From Chitinophaga alhagiae (GTDB lineage: Bacteria > Bacteroidota > Bacteroidia > Chitinophagales > Chitinophagaceae): a stretch of DNA of 64,000 nt. A program made the translations under genes and the position numbers. The stretch covers positions 1,178,001 through 1,242,000 of the forward strand of contig NZ_QXMH01000001.1 of NCBI RefSeq assembly GCF_003568665.1, in the 5' to 3' direction. Below, piece after piece: positions 1 through 8,817 of the stretch. Position 1 is the first letter of the stretch, and each line of letters opens with the position of its first letter. Under the pieces are notes generated by a model. The model made no database searches and was not told the DNA's origin. It was given only the letters and a program-made list of their open reading frames with translations.

Positions 1-1227
1 CGCGTCTGAAGACGTATCGTTAAAATAGCGGCGTACCATGTTCACCACCCCTTCATATTCCGTAGCGTACATTTCCCCGCCATTCTCGTCAAAGCCCATG
101 TCTACTTCCAGCTTACCGTTCTCGTCACCGAAGAGCAGCACGTTCATGGCCTTTTCCGGTATTTTTTCGATGGGGGCGGACAGCGAGAACTTGTATTTTC
201 TGGCGAGCTGCTGTATCTGTTTGAAGGTAAACGTATCCCTGGCTTCACCGAGGGGCACCAGCCCGCCTTCGTTGATGGATTTGCTGCGGTCAGGCAGCAC
301 CTCGTCCATATTGATCTGGTAAATGGTGCCCAGCCCTTTGCAACGGGGGCAGGCGCCGTAGGGAGAGTTGAAAGAAAACGTGTTGGGAGACGGTTCTTCG
401 TAAGAAATGCCCGTATCCTCACACATCAGCTGGCGGCTGTACTGGGATACCTTTCCCGTATCATGGTCCATCACGAACATCAGCCCCTTGCCCATCTGCA
501 AGGCTTTCTGCAGGCTCTGGCTGATGCGGGTGCGGGCGTCTTCCTGCACCTGCACGCGGTCTATCACCAACTCAATGTCATGGATCTTGTACCGGTCTAC
601 CTGCATGCGCTCCTTAAGGTCCAGCACCTCTCCGTCTACCCTTACTTTGAGGTAACCCTGTTTTCTCACCTGCTCAAACAGCTCCCGGTAATGCCCTTTG
701 CGGCCGCGCACCAGGGGCGCCAGTATCACCAGTTTCTTTTTCGGGTAGTGGGAATACAGGTGCGCCAGTATTTCCTCTTCGGAAAAACGCGTCATGCGTT
801 TGCCGGTATTGTAGGAAAAGGCTTCTCCCACGCGGGCGTAAAGCAGGCGCAGGAAGTCATATATCTCGGTAATGGTGCCTACGGTAGACCGCGGGTTTTT
901 ATTAGTGGTTTTCTGTTCTATGGAGATCACGGGAGAAAGGCCCATGATCTTGTCCACATCCGGCCGTTCCATATCCCCGATAAACTGGCGCGCATAGGCG
1001 GAAAAACTTTCCATATACCGGCGCTGCCCTTCGGCATAGATGGTATCAAAGGCCAGTGAAGACTTGCCGCTGCCGCTGATACCGGTAATTACCACCAGGC
1101 TGTTCTTGGGGATGCGGATGTCTAGATTTTTAAGATTATGCTCCCGGGCGCCGTATACCTCTATCATTTCTTCCTGAGCGGCCACTGGAGCGGGTTTTCC
1201 TGTTGTTTGTTGCTTTTGCTTTGCCAT
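1..1227 (-). CDS. uvrA: UvrA excinuclease ABC subunit A, N-terminal part (runs off the left edge)
   Basis: Nucleotide-excision-repair ATPase that finds damaged DNA and loads UvrB. The first 409 residues are present: ATG at 1227, no stop before the window edge. Seen: Walker A GISGSGKSS near residue 48, the UvrA-specific stretch YAEGQRRYMESFSAYARQF, PRSTVGTITEIYDFLRLLYAR, the UvrB-binding insertion, and FSFNSPYGACPRCKGLG of the first zinc module. The upstream half of that module reads CEDTG where the classical form is CPxCG, so one zinc cysteine is replaced. A second complete UvrA lies at 19174-21978, so the genome has at least two paralogues. The remainder of the protein, including the second ATPase, is outside the window. 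Confidence 0.95.
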   Translation of the reverse strand, partial: MAKQKQQTTGKPAPVAAQEEMIEVYGAREHNLKNLDIRIPKNSLVVITGISGSGKSSLAFDTIYAEGQRRYMESFSAYARQFIGDMERPDVDKIMGLSPVISIEQKTTNKNPRSTVGTITEIYDFLRLLYARVGEAFSYNTGKRMTRFSEEEILAHLYSHYPKKKLVILAPLVRGRKGHYRELFEQVRKQGYLKVRVDGEVLDLKERMQVDRYKIHDIELVIDRVQVQEDARTRISQSLQKALQMGKGLMFVMDHDTGKVSQYSRQLMCEDTGISYEEPSPNTFSFNSPYGACPRCKGLGTIYQINMDEVLPDRSKSINEGGLVPLGEARDTFTFKQIQQLARKYKFSLSAPIEKIPEKAMNVLLFGDENGKLEVDMGFDENGGEMYATEYEGVVNMVRRYFNDTSSDA

Positions 1228-1407
1228 ATAGTTCCCGAACACGAAATTCAAGATACTAAACTACGCTTTTGTGGGTTGAATGAAAAATAAAAACGGGCCG
1301 GAAACGCCGGAACAGCAGAATGGCAGCAGGTTGGCAGCAGTGAAGGCCCGCGGGATATTATTTTTTGACATACGTATGCGGCTGGGGCTTGCGGAACGGC
1401 CAGCAGC

Positions 1408-2214
1408 CTATTTGGCGCCGGCGTTATTGCAATCCCACCCGATCACATATTTGCCCACACCGCCATCTGTTTCATAGCTATGCACCCTGCCGCCGTTAAA
1501 CGTGTAGTTGCTAAAATTGATGGTTTGCATGTGATAGGTGCCTGACCAGCTTTCCGAGGTTGTACGCAGGTTACGGGGCTTCAGGTCAATATGCCCCAGC
1601 CACTCCAGCAGTGACAGCGGCTCCGTGGCCCATCCTCTCATTTCCATGGCGTACATGATCCCTTTTGAAACAGGTTGGGTGTAATCATAGGTATACTTAT
1701 ACTCCAGGCCGGCTGACTCACCGGTGATGCTCAGCACGTTACCGCGGTGATCGTACGCGAGGGTGTGCGTTCCTCCCGGCCAGCCTGCCCATACATATTT
1801 GGTCAAACGCCCCTGGATGTTGTAATAATACCGTGTATGCAGCGGTTCAAAGCCCGGCTGCTCAATGTAGACGGATGAAACAGGGCGGCCGCATTCGTCC
1901 AGTTTGGCACTCAGCAGGGTATCCGTAGTGCCCGTTTCGATCAGGTACAGGTTCCGGCCCACGTACCTGACATCCAGTGTGTGGGGCACGGTATGTGTCA
2001 GGTTGGTGCGGCAATTGAGCGTTACTGGTACGTTGCCCGGGCCTGTTACTACAGAGTAGATCTCAACAGGTTCCAGCACGTTCGTTAACGATACGGCGCG
2101 GCAGTCCGGCACCGGCGGGCAGCCGATACAAACGGGGTCGTGTTTTCTGCAGGACGCAAGGGTGAGCACTACTGCGGGCAGCAGCAAGCGTTTGATGGGA
2201 TTAATCCATTTCAT
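1408..2214 (-). CDS. putative lipoprotein with YD/RHS-like beta repeats
   Basis: Unrecognised 268-residue protein. I start it at the ATG at 2214 because this gives a lipoprotein signal (KRLLLPAVVLTLASC) directly; the reading frame is open another 57 codons upstream but that part looks like translated non-coding DNA. The mature part has aromatic-rich strand-turn units (YYYNIQGRLTKYVW, LAYDHRGNVLSI) resembling the YD/RHS-like folds of the DUF4595-type proteins of Bacteroidota. Probably anchored in the outer membrane or periplasm. It lies alone between the uvrA start and the fabF terminator. Function unknown. Confidence 0.7.
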   Translation of the reverse strand: MKWINPIKRLLLPAVVLTLASCRKHDPVCIGCPPVPDCRAVSLTNVLEPVEIYSVVTGPGNVPVTLNCRTNLTHTVPHTLDVRYVGRNLYLIETGTTDTLLSAKLDECGRPVSSVYIEQPGFEPLHTRYYYNIQGRLTKYVWAGWPGGTHTLAYDHRGNVLSITGESAGLEYKYTYDYTQPVSKGIMYAMEMRGWATEPLSLLEWLGHIDLKPRNLRTTSESWSGTYHMQTINFSNYTFNGGRVHSYETDGGVGKYVIGWDCNNAGAK

Positions 2215-2352
2215 AAAGGGTAGGTTTAATGGTGAACAAATTAAAGACCGGATGTAAACTTTTGGGTTATCCGTGAAAAAGTGGGGTGTATGAGTTAACA
2301 GCAATCGAAGGTAATACATCCGGCCAACAAAGCAATCACACGAAAGGAGCAT

Positions 2353-2382
2353 AAAAAAACGGAGGCGCTGCGGCCTCCGTTT
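2353..2382 (-). terminator. rho-independent terminator of fabF
   Basis: Nine-base stem (2357-2365 pairing with 2374-2382) with an 8-nt loop. On the minus strand it is followed by a run of seven T. It lies 24 bases past the fabF stop. Confidence 0.85.
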
Positions 2383-2405
2383 CACGATATCTGTGAGGAT
2401 AAAAA

Positions 2406-3668
2406 CTATCCCTTGAACTTTGCAAAAGCGGCAATGGCATTGTGCCCGCCAAAGCCGAAGGTATTGCTCAGCGCTACATTGATCACCCGTTGCTGTGCCT
2501 TGCCAATGGTCAGGTTCAGCCCGGCGGGGATGTCTTCTCCCAGCTCGGCGGTGTTGATGGTGGGAGGCACCACATCGTCCTGTATAGCTTTGATGCAGGC
2601 AATGGCCTCAATAGCGCCGGCGGCACCCAGCAGGTGGCCGGTCATGGATTTGGTGGCGCTGATGTTCAGTTTGGAAGCGTGCTCGCCAAAGAGGGCATTG
2701 ATGGCTTTCAGCTCGCTCACATCACCCAGGGGCGTGGAAGTGGCGTGCGCGTTGATGTAGTCTACGTCTTCCAGTTGCAGGCCGGCATCAGCCAGGGCTT
2801 CTTTCATGCCCAGCTGCGCGCCCAGGCCTTCAGGGTGGGTGGCGGTGAGGTGGTACGCATCGCAGCTCATGGCGCCGCCTACCATTTCTCCATAGATGGT
2901 GGCGCCGCGGGCAATGGCGTGATCGTAGTCTTCCAGTATAATGGCGCCGGCGCCTTCTCCCATCACAAAACCGTCCCGGTCTTTGTCAAACGGGCGGGAA
3001 GCATGCACGGCATCGTCGTTACGGGTAGAGAGGGCCTTGAGGGCATTGAACCCGGCAATGCCTGCGCGGGTAATGGGGCCTTCGGAGCCGCCGGCCATGA
3101 TCATGTTGGCCTTGCCCAGGCGGATATAGTTGAACGCATCTACCAGCGCGCTGTTGGAAGAAGCGCAGGCGGATACGGTGCAATAGTTGATGCCCATCAG
3201 GCCATATTTAATAGCGATCTGGCCGGCAGCAATATCTGAAATAAGGCGGGGAATGAAGAAAGGGCTGAATTTGGGCACAAAGTTGGCCTGCGTAAACTCC
3301 ACGATCTGGTCTTCGAAGGTTTGCATGCCGCCGTTACCGGATGCCCAGATCACGCCAAAACGGCTGCGGTCTATCTTCTCCAGGTCTACCCCGCTGTTCT
3401 GGATGGCTTCCTGGGCCACCACCATGGCGTACTGCGTGAAGGTGTCCATTTTGCGGGCCTCCTTCTTTTCTATGAACGCATCTATATCAAGCCCCTTCAG
3501 TTCACAGGCAAATTTCGTCTTAAATTCCGTTGTATCGAATTTGGTAATAGGGCCCGCGCCGCTCATCCCGGCTTTCATGTTATTCCAGAACGTGTTTACA
3601 TCATTACCAATCGGTGTGATTGCTCCCATTCCGGTGATCACTACTCTCCTCAGTGTAACAGTACGCAT
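2406..3668 (-). CDS. fabF: 3-oxoacyl-[acyl-carrier-protein] synthase II (FabF)
   Basis: Condensing enzyme of type II fatty-acid synthesis; it elongates acyl-ACP with malonyl-ACP in the cytoplasm. The 420-residue length is normal. Seen: N-terminal RRVVITGMGAITPIGN, nucleophile cysteine in TVSACASSNSA, the two active-site histidines in NAHATSTPLGD and KSMTGHLLGAAG, and C-terminal NTFGFGGHNA. I start at ATG 3668; an in-frame TTG at 3689 exists, but a TAACTTTG -7 element at 3701-3708 puts the transcript start just before it, which favours 3668. It stands alone, without acpP or other fab genes beside it, and ends in a good terminator. Confidence 0.95.
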   Translation of the reverse strand: MRTVTLRRVVITGMGAITPIGNDVNTFWNNMKAGMSGAGPITKFDTTEFKTKFACELKGLDIDAFIEKKEARKMDTFTQYAMVVAQEAIQNSGVDLEKIDRSRFGVIWASGNGGMQTFEDQIVEFTQANFVPKFSPFFIPRLISDIAAGQIAIKYGLMGINYCTVSACASSNSALVDAFNYIRLGKANMIMAGGSEGPITRAGIAGFNALKALSTRNDDAVHASRPFDKDRDGFVMGEGAGAIILEDYDHAIARGATIYGEMVGGAMSCDAYHLTATHPEGLGAQLGMKEALADAGLQLEDVDYINAHATSTPLGDVSELKAINALFGEHASKLNISATKSMTGHLLGAAGAIEAIACIKAIQDDVVPPTINTAELGEDIPAGLNLTIGKAQQRVINVALSNTFGFGGHNAIAAFAKFKG

Positions 3669-3700
3669 AAGTTTTACTTTGAATGACAAAAGTTAGGACG

Positions 3701-3708
3701 CAAAGTTA
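3701..3708 (-). promoter_or_regulatory. -7 element of fabF promoter (TAACTTTG)
   Basis: Matches the Bacteroidota -7 consensus TAnnTTTG about 32 bases before the fabF ATG. I do not see a clear TTG -33 element at the right spacing. Confidence 0.45.
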
Positions 3709-3780
3709 GTCACTTATTATCAGTAAAATGCATACACATGTAATTATTTTAGCATGCACTTTGGATTTATACAGGCCGTT

Positions 3781-5259
3781 TTAAAATTGCAGGTAGATGG
3801 GCAGCATCGGTTCCTGGGTCTTTACTTCGTTGAGGAACCATACAAAGAGGGTCAATACCGCTATACTGCCCCACAGCGGCAGCTTTACAAGGCCTGTTTC
3901 CACCTGCCGCTCCGCTTTTTCAGGTATAAAATGAAGCAGGTAACCGAGGCCCATCACCACAAACACCTTTGGATATGCCTGCAGCAACTGCAGCCCCAGG
4001 CCTCCCTGGAAGTTGAAGGCCACCTGGTGCAGCAGGTCCCGGGCGCCGCCAAAGGTCTCGCACTTAAAGAACACCCAGCAGAAACATACCAGGTGGAAAG
4101 TGAAGAGCACGCCGCCAATTTTCCAGAGCCGGGCCTTGAGGCCGCCGGCATTTTTGAGCAGGCCCAGCTTCTTCCACTGCTTGTCAAGCCCCAGCGCCGC
4201 GCCATGCACGCCGCCCCAGAAAATGAAGTTCCAGCTGGCCCCATGCCAGAAGCCGCCGATGAGCATGGTGAGCATCAGGTTCAGATGCTGCCGCCATTTG
4301 CCCTTGCGGCTGCCGCCCAGGGGGATGTACACATAATCCCGCAGCCAGGAAGAGAGGGAGATATGCCAGCGGCGCCAAAATTCTGTGATGGAGCTGCTTT
4401 TGTACGGTTTGTCAAAGTTGGGCGGGATCACAAAGCCCATCCACCGGGCAATGCCGATGGCCATATCCGAATACCCTGAAAAATCGCAGTAGATCACCAG
4501 GGCGTAGCCGTACACGCCAAAGAGGCATTCAATGCCGGTGTAGCGGGTGGGGTCATCAAAAATATATTGTACAAAGTTCTGGTAAATGAAATCGGAGATC
4601 ACCACTTTTTTGAACAGGCCGCCCATGATGAGCAACAGCCCTTTGCCTACATCTTCCCGCGTGAGCACGTAAGGTTTGTATATCTGCGGAATGAAGTCTG
4701 CCGCCCGTACAATGGGGCCCATCATCAGTTTCGGAAAAAAAGACAGGAAAAAGAGGTAGTCCAGGAAACGCTCTACCGGCTTTATTTCCCGGCGGTACAC
4801 GTCTATGGTGTAGCTGAGGTTCTCGAAAGTATAGAACGAAATACCGATGGGCAACAGGATGTTGACGGGACTGATGTGGCCGCTGCTGATGCCGTTGATG
4901 ATGTCTATAAAGAAGTTGGTGTACTTGAAATAGAACAGCATGCCCAGGTTGATCACAATGCTGAACCAGAGCAGGCCCCGCCGGGTACGCTCGTTCTCCT
5001 CCCGGTAAATGCGGTTGCTGAGATAAAAATCCACAATGGCGCTGAGCACCACCAGGCCTACAAATGCACCGCAGGCCTTGTAAAAGAAATACAGGGAAAA
5101 CAGGGTGAACACCCACACGCGGCCGCGCTCATGGTTGCGCACCAGCTGGTAGCACAGCAGGAAGGCCGCGAAAAAGTACAGGAAGAACGCACTGTTGAAG
5201 AGGATGGGCTCTTCCGGGTTGTACAGCAGTTGTTGGGCCAGGTTCTCTACAAAAGACAT
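3781..5259 (-). CDS. MBOAT family O-acyltransferase (AlgI-like)
   Basis: Polytopic membrane acyltransferase of the AlgI/DltB (MBOAT) family, which passes acyl groups, usually acetyl, across the inner membrane to extracytoplasmic glycans. 492 residues with about ten hydrophobic segments. The family histidines are present: His339 in GGFWHGASW, and the cytoplasmic-loop motif EFWRRWHISLSSWLRDY with His299. It is the last gene of a three-gene operon: its start lies 3 bases after the stop of the SGNH gene at 5263, which itself overlaps the SGNH gene at 6458. In alginate acetylation AlgI works with the SGNH proteins AlgJ/AlgX, so the pairing suggests O-acylation of a surface or wall polysaccharide. 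The substrate cannot be told. Confidence 0.9.
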   Translation of the reverse strand: MSFVENLAQQLLYNPEEPILFNSAFFLYFFAAFLLCYQLVRNHERGRVWVFTLFSLYFFYKACGAFVGLVVLSAIVDFYLSNRIYREENERTRRGLLWFSIVINLGMLFYFKYTNFFIDIINGISSGHISPVNILLPIGISFYTFENLSYTIDVYRREIKPVERFLDYLFFLSFFPKLMMGPIVRAADFIPQIYKPYVLTREDVGKGLLLIMGGLFKKVVISDFIYQNFVQYIFDDPTRYTGIECLFGVYGYALVIYCDFSGYSDMAIGIARWMGFVIPPNFDKPYKSSSITEFWRRWHISLSSWLRDYVYIPLGGSRKGKWRQHLNLMLTMLIGGFWHGASWNFIFWGGVHGAALGLDKQWKKLGLLKNAGGLKARLWKIGGVLFTFHLVCFCWVFFKCETFGGARDLLHQVAFNFQGGLGLQLLQAYPKVFVVMGLGYLLHFIPEKAERQVETGLVKLPLWGSIAVLTLFVWFLNEVKTQEPMLPIYLQF

Positions 5260-5262
5260 CTG

Positions 5263-6477
5263 TTAATGGTTAAAAGCTGAATAGCCTGCTTCCAGCGCTT
5301 CGTACAGCAGCGTGCCCTGCAGGGTATATCCATAGGCGTTGAAATGTACACGGTCCCCGCTCCAGGCGCAGGCAAACCTTTTATCTTGCGGCATGGCCTG
5401 GTACAGGTCCCACCAGGCAAAGCCATTTTCTTTACAGTATTGCACCATGGCCTCCCGGATAACGGCCACCTGCGGGTTACGGGCGTACGTGGTGCGGTAG
5501 TACACCCTGCGGGAACCCTTTTTCCGGTAAGGCACCTGCCGCTTTTTCATCATGCCGGAAGGCGGCGTGGTGAACAGGAGGCAGGCTTCCGGGGCGTTTT
5601 GCCGTATGGCCGCCACGGTAGTTTCCATTTCCTGCCGCAGCTGCGCGGCGCTCACACCGCCAAAAGCCTCGTTAGTACCTAAAGACAAGATGACCAGTTG
5701 CGGCGCCAGTGCTTTCATTTGCGCCGCCACTGCGTTGCCCGGTTTATTGTAGTGCGCAAACTGCGCCCCGTTCACGCCAATGCCATGGTATAAAATGCCC
5801 GGCTCTCCGTTGGCCAGCACCGCCCCGTAAAACATTACCGCCCCCGGCCAGCGGAGGGTGAAGGTGGTGATGGCGGTATCCCATTCTATGCGGGCCTGGT
5901 TTTCCGTGAAGGGGCCGCTTGTTTCGCCAACCGTTGCGCCGGCCATTTTTTCTACGGCCGCAGCATCTTCTCCCGCTATTATCCCCGCGCCGTTCACCTC
6001 TACCGCAGGCCCCTTGTAAAAACAGGTGGCGCTGCGCAGGGGCATGGCGGGCTTGCTGCTGAAGGTCAGCACGGGCGCGCTGTGGCTGGTGCGGATGAGC
6101 ATACCGGCAGGGCTTTCCATAAAACTGTTCCCTCTTTCCACCACCCGCTCCGCCTCCCAGCGTATGTTGCTGCTCCACCGGTAACCGTCAGGCCCGTTGG
6201 TGCCCGCCAGGTTGTAGGGGAACACCCAGCCGGGGCCCGCGTTCCCGAACTGCGCTTTCAGCGGCGTTGCCACGGCGGCCGGTAAAAAACCGGCCTGCAC
6301 GTGGGAGTCTCCCAGGTGGAGAATGCTCACCACCTGGCTGTCTGCCTGCCGCAGCAACGCGTAAAAGCGGTGCAGCGCCGTATCGTTATACAGGAATTTG
6401 CGCTGCGCCTGCGCGCCGCCGCAAACCGCGGTGAACAATAATACCAGAACGGCCGCCTTATAACTGCCCTTCCTCAT
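5263..6477 (-). CDS. SGNH/GDSL hydrolase-like protein, exported (operon with MBOAT)
   Basis: About 404 residues with a signal peptide ending near AQA. SGNH blocks seen: GDSH (block I serine near residue 60), GTNEA (block III asparagine), and the C-terminal D-x-x-H in GDRVHF. So the catalytic serine, Asn and Asp-His pair all look present, as in an O-acetyl-transferase or esterase of the AlgJ/X or PatB type. The frame also opens with an ATG at 6483; I take 6477 (MRKGSYK). It overlaps the end of the preceding SGNH gene by 20 bases and sits 3 bases before the MBOAT gene, indicating translational coupling. Likely the periplasmic partner of the MBOAT protein. Confidence 0.85.
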   Translation of the reverse strand: MRKGSYKAAVLVLLFTAVCGGAQAQRKFLYNDTALHRFYALLRQADSQVVSILHLGDSHVQAGFLPAAVATPLKAQFGNAGPGWVFPYNLAGTNGPDGYRWSSNIRWEAERVVERGNSFMESPAGMLIRTSHSAPVLTFSSKPAMPLRSATCFYKGPAVEVNGAGIIAGEDAAAVEKMAGATVGETSGPFTENQARIEWDTAITTFTLRWPGAVMFYGAVLANGEPGILYHGIGVNGAQFAHYNKPGNAVAAQMKALAPQLVILSLGTNEAFGGVSAAQLRQEMETTVAAIRQNAPEACLLFTTPPSGMMKKRQVPYRKKGSRRVYYRTTYARNPQVAVIREAMVQYCKENGFAWWDLYQAMPQDKRFACAWSGDRVHFNAYGYTLQGTLLYEALEAGYSAFNH

Positions 6478-7816
6478 ATTCATCCATAATAGCTTTGTAC
6501 AGCAACGCCCCTATCCTTGACGCGCCCCTGAAGTTGAAATGCGTATAGTCCCGGTTGGCCAGCGCCGTGTCTCCCTCTACCCAGCGCGCCATGGCCCCTT
6601 CCCCGCCCATGGCGGAAAACAGGTTCCAGTAGGCCATGCCTCTTGATTCTGCAAAGTTGTGCTGTATTTTCATGAGCGCTTTTACGCCGGGCGCCGTGAT
6701 GTACTTCCCTTTTTTCTTGTATGCCTTGTCTGCCGTACCTACAATGAGAATGGACGTTTCCGGGAACAGGCGGCGCAGCGAGTCTACCACTTTCACCATG
6801 GGTTTTTCGTACCAGTCAAAGCGGGTGTTTTCCGGCAGGAACAGCACGTTGGCGCCGTAATGCAGCACTATCAGGTCATACGGGCGCACGGCCTGCATGT
6901 CTTTCCACATGCGGCGGCTCAGTTTGCCCAGCTCTATGCCGCTGATACCGCGAAAAGAATAGTTGTCCAGGAACACGCCGTTGCTGCTTTCAAAGCAGGC
7001 CCCGTAAAACGGCGCCGCTACCTCGCTGTTGAAACGCAGGGTGACGGCCCTTTCCGTGCTGTCTGTCACAAAGGTATAGGCGTTGATGCGCGCCTGCCCC
7101 TGCAGTTTGATGTGGCGGGCGTTGATGCTCACATCCCCGCGGCCGCGGCCGTACAGGAGGCTTACCTCGTTAAACTCGTTGAGCCGTTTGCGCCTCACCG
7201 GCTGGTAACGCACCCAGCTTTGGGGGGCAGGTACAAACACATGGCCGGAAATGCCCAGCTCTGTGCCCGCGGGCGGTGTGTTCTTGAAATGATAATCCAT
7301 CCAGTCACCGGAAAAACTGTGGGCAATGGTAGTGCGGAATCCCGATACCACGGAGGTGGCGGGCACATATCCCACCCCCTTGCCGCCGAAGTTGGCCTGC
7401 AGGCTGTCACGAAGGTCTTGCGTAATGAGGTCTCCCTCTATCATGGAATCCCCGAAATAGGCAATGCGTACTTTTTTGCGATGCCCCGCCCGGAGGGCCC
7501 TGAGCGCATCTATGAAACCTTTCATGCCGGTGCCCTGCCGCCCGGTGTTATAACCATAATCCAGGATGCCGGTATAGCTGGTATAATCCACCGGCCGCTC
7601 CAGGGGGCTAACGGCAGAATCGGGCACTGCCGCCACCGCTACGCTGTCTGCCGGCGCTGCCGCCTCCACGGGCCGCAGGTCCGCCAATACATCCAGCGGG
7701 CGCAGGGTATGGCCCGCTATTGAAAAGGAATTATTGAAAAACGACAACAGCCCCAGGCAGCCCAGAGTGCCAAGGGTAATCAGGAACGGGTAGGGATGTT
7801 TGTTTCCGGAGGGCAT
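6458..7816 (-). CDS. SGNH/GDSL hydrolase-like membrane protein, first gene of MBOAT operon
   Basis: 452 residues with one N-terminal hydrophobic anchor (residues 10-28), an Ala/Pro-rich linker (about 50-75), then an SGNH domain. Seen: FGDSMIEGD with the block I serine at about 124, HYGAN in the block III position, and DYTHFN with the Asp-His pair at about 423/426. It is paralogous in architecture to its neighbour at 5263. The order SGNH-SGNH-MBOAT resembles alginate-type acetylation modules in logic, but the proteins are only recognised at family level. Transcription probably begins at the -7 element at 7865-7872, leaving a leader that holds a perfect inverted repeat. Confidence 0.85.
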   Translation of the reverse strand: MPSGNKHPYPFLITLGTLGCLGLLSFFNNSFSIAGHTLRPLDVLADLRPVEAAAPADSVAVAAVPDSAVSPLERPVDYTSYTGILDYGYNTGRQGTGMKGFIDALRALRAGHRKKVRIAYFGDSMIEGDLITQDLRDSLQANFGGKGVGYVPATSVVSGFRTTIAHSFSGDWMDYHFKNTPPAGTELGISGHVFVPAPQSWVRYQPVRRKRLNEFNEVSLLYGRGRGDVSINARHIKLQGQARINAYTFVTDSTERAVTLRFNSEVAAPFYGACFESSNGVFLDNYSFRGISGIELGKLSRRMWKDMQAVRPYDLIVLHYGANVLFLPENTRFDWYEKPMVKVVDSLRRLFPETSILIVGTADKAYKKKGKYITAPGVKALMKIQHNFAESRGMAYWNLFSAMGGEGAMARWVEGDTALANRDYTHFNFRGASRIGALLYKAIMDEYEEGQL

Positions 7817-7834
7817 AAGTAGGCATATTGCTGC

Positions 7835-7856
7835 CTGTTACGTGTAACCGTAACAG
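7835..7856 (-). promoter_or_regulatory. perfect 8-bp inverted repeat in the leader of the SGNH-MBOAT operon
   Basis: CTGTTACG at 7835-7842 is mirrored by CGTAACAG at 7849-7856 around a 6-base spacer. It lies 18 bases before the first ATG of the operon and downstream of the predicted promoter, so it could be an operator or an RNA hairpin near the ribosome site. There is no T-run, so it is not a terminator. Confidence 0.4.
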
Positions 7857-7864
7857 TTAAGCTG

Positions 7865-7872
7865 CAAAGCTA
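7865..7872 (-). promoter_or_regulatory. -7 element of SGNH-MBOAT operon (TAGCTTTG)
   Basis: Matches TAnnTTTG on the minus strand about 49 bases before the ATG at 7816, and overlaps the stop codon of the glucosaminidase gene. No clear -33 element was seen. Confidence 0.35.
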
Positions 7873-8382
7873 TTGTTTTGCCAGCTTTAATTCATCATCC
7901 AGTTCATATAATTTGTACCGCCTGATCATGGCAGACACCCGGTTGATCCATACCTGCCCGGCTGAAGAGTAGCCGGACTGGATCAGTTTGGCGAGCCAGA
8001 CCATATAATCCTCGTTCCCCTTCATGCCAGGGTACCATTTACGTTTCATGACCAGTTTCACGAACTGCCGGTAAGAAGCCGTGTCTGACGCAAACTCACG
8101 GTATACAGAGCGGTAGGTGCCGCCCGTTTTTGCCAGGCTGTTTTTGCCTACTATCCCAAAATGGTTACGCAGCAGGCGGGCGTTTTTGCTGGTGCCCATG
8201 CCTGATTCAAGCATGGCCACTCCCAGTATCACACTGGCCGGAACACCGGTTTCTTTCATGAGGTTAACTGCAATGGGCTCATATTGCGCTAAATACTTTT
8301 GGGGTGTTTTCTGTGCCGGGGCGGCCAGGCTGGATACCAGCAAACCGCTCAGCAACAGGTTTCTTCTTTTAACTAAAAACAT
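7870..8382 (-). CDS. exported glucosaminidase-domain protein (peptidoglycan hydrolase)
   Basis: 170-residue protein with a signal peptide (LLLSGLLVSSLAAPAQ) and a single glucosaminidase domain of the FlgJ/mannosyl-glycoprotein endo-beta-N-acetylglucosaminidase type. Seen: SVILGVAMLESGMGTSKNARLLRNHFGI, which carries the conserved catalytic glutamate (LESG) and the NHFG motif, then YREFASDTASYRQFV and a C-terminal YSSAGQVWINRVSAMIRRY. It would cleave GlcNAc-MurNAc bonds in the periplasm. No wall-binding domain is attached. It lies upstream of the SGNH-MBOAT operon on the same strand, 53 bases away, and downstream of the long gene-free stretch. Confidence 0.85.
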   Translation of the reverse strand: MFLVKRRNLLLSGLLVSSLAAPAQKTPQKYLAQYEPIAVNLMKETGVPASVILGVAMLESGMGTSKNARLLRNHFGIVGKNSLAKTGGTYRSVYREFASDTASYRQFVKLVMKRKWYPGMKGNEDYMVWLAKLIQSGYSSAGQVWINRVSAMIRRYKLYELDDELKLAKQ

Positions 8383-8817
8383 GCTGTTCTTTTAAATCTA
8401 CCTATCTGCACCGGTACGGATTCACGGGGCAATATTAAGACAAAATGGATACATGGATTGTAATTGATATGTTAATAACTTATCATTTATTGAAATAACG
8501 ATACTATTTTATCATGAAAATGATGATATTCCGTTACAAGTCATTATAAAGTGGAAAAGTTATATTGTGGATAACCGGTACAGTCCTGTTTCCGGTACCG
8601 GAGTGCGTTAAAATAAGGGTCATTTTGCGAAAAAATGGGCCTAATCAATTGATAATGTGATAGTTGACTATTTCCCTTTTTTGCGTTTATGCTTAAAACA
8701 TGCACTTCCCATGCACTATGGTGGGAGTATCCTGGAAGTAAGGTGGGGGTTACTACGGAGGAGACTGGAAGGGACCACGGGGCAGCGTGGGGCCTGGATA
8801 AGGCACAATGGGGGTAA
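8383..8817. other. gene-free stretch upstream of the glucosaminidase gene
   Basis: No credible gene. The left half (8440-8700) is AT-rich and probably holds the promoter of the 7870 gene, though I see no strong consensus. The right part (about 8720-8820) is purine-rich on the + strand with several runs of three to five G, and leads into the 11-bp repeat array. Confidence 0.5.

Noticed and set aside
2215-2385. N-terminal extension of the 1408-2214 lipoprotein
   Set aside because: Starting at 2385 would bury the lipobox 70 residues inside the protein.
3669-3689. TTG start of fabF at 3689
   Set aside because: The predicted transcript begins only about 8 bases before it, and FabF N-termini fit the ATG at 3668.
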